Positions 6,132 to 6,565 of a stretch of DNA of 6,565 nt are shown piece by piece. The stretch lies in NCBI GenBank assembly GCA_029864785.1, contig JAOTST010000092.1:1-6565 (forward strand), read 5' to 3'. The first letter of the stretch is position 1. Every line of letters starts with the position of its first letter. The notes under the pieces were generated by a model. That model saw only the letters and a list, made by a program, of their open reading frames with translations. It was not told the DNA's origin and made no database searches. The position numbers and the translations under genes were made by a program. The DNA is from Chromatiales bacterium. GTDB taxonomy: Bacteria; Pseudomonadota; Gammaproteobacteria; Thiohalomonadales; Thiohalomonadaceae.

Positions 6132-6565
6132 TTATGGGAAATCAACCCCAAGTGTATATGTCACGCCCCTACTGTAACTTTTTTTAAAATCAACGGTAAC
6201 CGATAGCTTTTTATTTAGATCTTCTTTTAGCCGTTCAATTTGAAAAAGGATTAAGTCTTTTATTTTACTAAGCTTATCAGGATGAATATCAATAAGTATG
6301 GGCATAAATTGAAATGCATCATTTGACTCATTGAGTGAAACTTGAACTGTATAAGCATTATTGATTTCATTTTTAGAGGTATATGAATGATTATCTGTAT
6401 CGCGATGAGCGTAAAGTTTGTTTCGCGCCTCAATTACTTTTTCATGTGCAATTTTAAATTCATCATTTGGAAAATTTTCATAAGATGAAGGGAGAGGCCC
6501 AAGGCCGCTAGCTTCATTGAAGTTTTTTGCATAGGTCGTAATTACTCCTGCCATCATTGGCGGAA
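6132..6565 (-). CDS. HEPN-like hypothetical protein, 5' end outside the window
   Basis: The reading frame ends with TAA at 6134-6132 and stays open to the window edge; two prolines precede the first visible Met (6557), with no ribosome site in the few bases shown. The 141 residues counted from that Met are probably the C-terminal part of a longer protein. The clearest motif is HEKVIEARNKLYAHRDTD (38-55), which contains Arg45-x5-His51, a form of the RX4-6H motif of HEPN domains, with the common RNK...H.D pattern. HEPN proteins include RNA-cleaving toxins and abortive-infection proteins, but also non-catalytic members. The rest (IDIHPDKLSKIKDLILFQIERLK and a beta-rich tail) matches nothing I recognise. 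The gene is strongly AT-rich (line 6241-6300 counts 25% GC) and is followed after 6 nt by the attC-like site, so it is likely a gene cassette. Confidence 0.65.
   Translation of the reverse strand, partial: PPMMAGVITTYAKNFNEASGLGPLPSSYENFPNDEFKIAHEKVIEARNKLYAHRDTDNHSYTSKNEINNAYTVQVSLNESNDAFQFMPILIDIHPDKLSKIKDLILFQIERLKEDLNKKLSVTVDFKKSYSRGVTYTLGVDFP

Overview
The window looks like gammaproteobacterial chromosome. Seven coding regions are supported, all on the minus strand, so transcription runs from right to left. The lineage call rests on three small or specialised genes: a YbcJ-type S4 protein, a TIGR02647-type small protein, and a T-component TRAP transporter pair (TatT plus a DctP-like binding protein). 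No species can be named from the sequence alone.

Left part (1-2354) is a compact operon read as TIGR02647-like protein, YbcJ-like S4 RNA-binding protein, TatT lipoprotein, and TRAP substrate-binding protein. Spacings are 6 nt, a 1-nt stop/start overlap, and 3 nt. Two of the four genes start with GTG. The last 9 bases on the left could begin another gene, where the TRAP membrane subunits would be expected. TatT and the binding protein would act in the periplasm, delivering an unidentified ligand to the membrane permease.

Middle part (2355-4102) holds one gene for a 478-aa HDOD plus GAF protein, probably a cytoplasmic signalling or regulatory protein. It is flanked by two gene-free stretches of about 150-160 bp. 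The left stretch contains two short dyads. The right one contains a conspicuous 83-bp inverted-repeat element (3991-4073).

Right part (4103-6565) differs in character. It holds a large cysteine-rich lipoprotein of the alpha/beta hydrolase fold, then a DHCW-motif cupin, then a partial gene with a HEPN-like RX5H motif. Between the cupin and the partial gene lies a site (6035-6125) with the architecture of an integron attC: ACCCAAC at one end, GTTATAC at the other, plausible L boxes and a 91-bp span, oriented with the genes and starting 6 nt after the upstream gene's stop. The two genes flanking it are clearly AT-richer than the left part: sample 60-base lines counted by eye have 38% GC (cupin) and 25% GC (HEPN-like gene), against 62% in the HDOD gene. 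My reading is that the window crosses the edge of an integron cassette array, with a HEPN-type cassette next to a cupin cassette. No integrase is visible, so this remains an inference from the attC-like site, gene orientation and composition.
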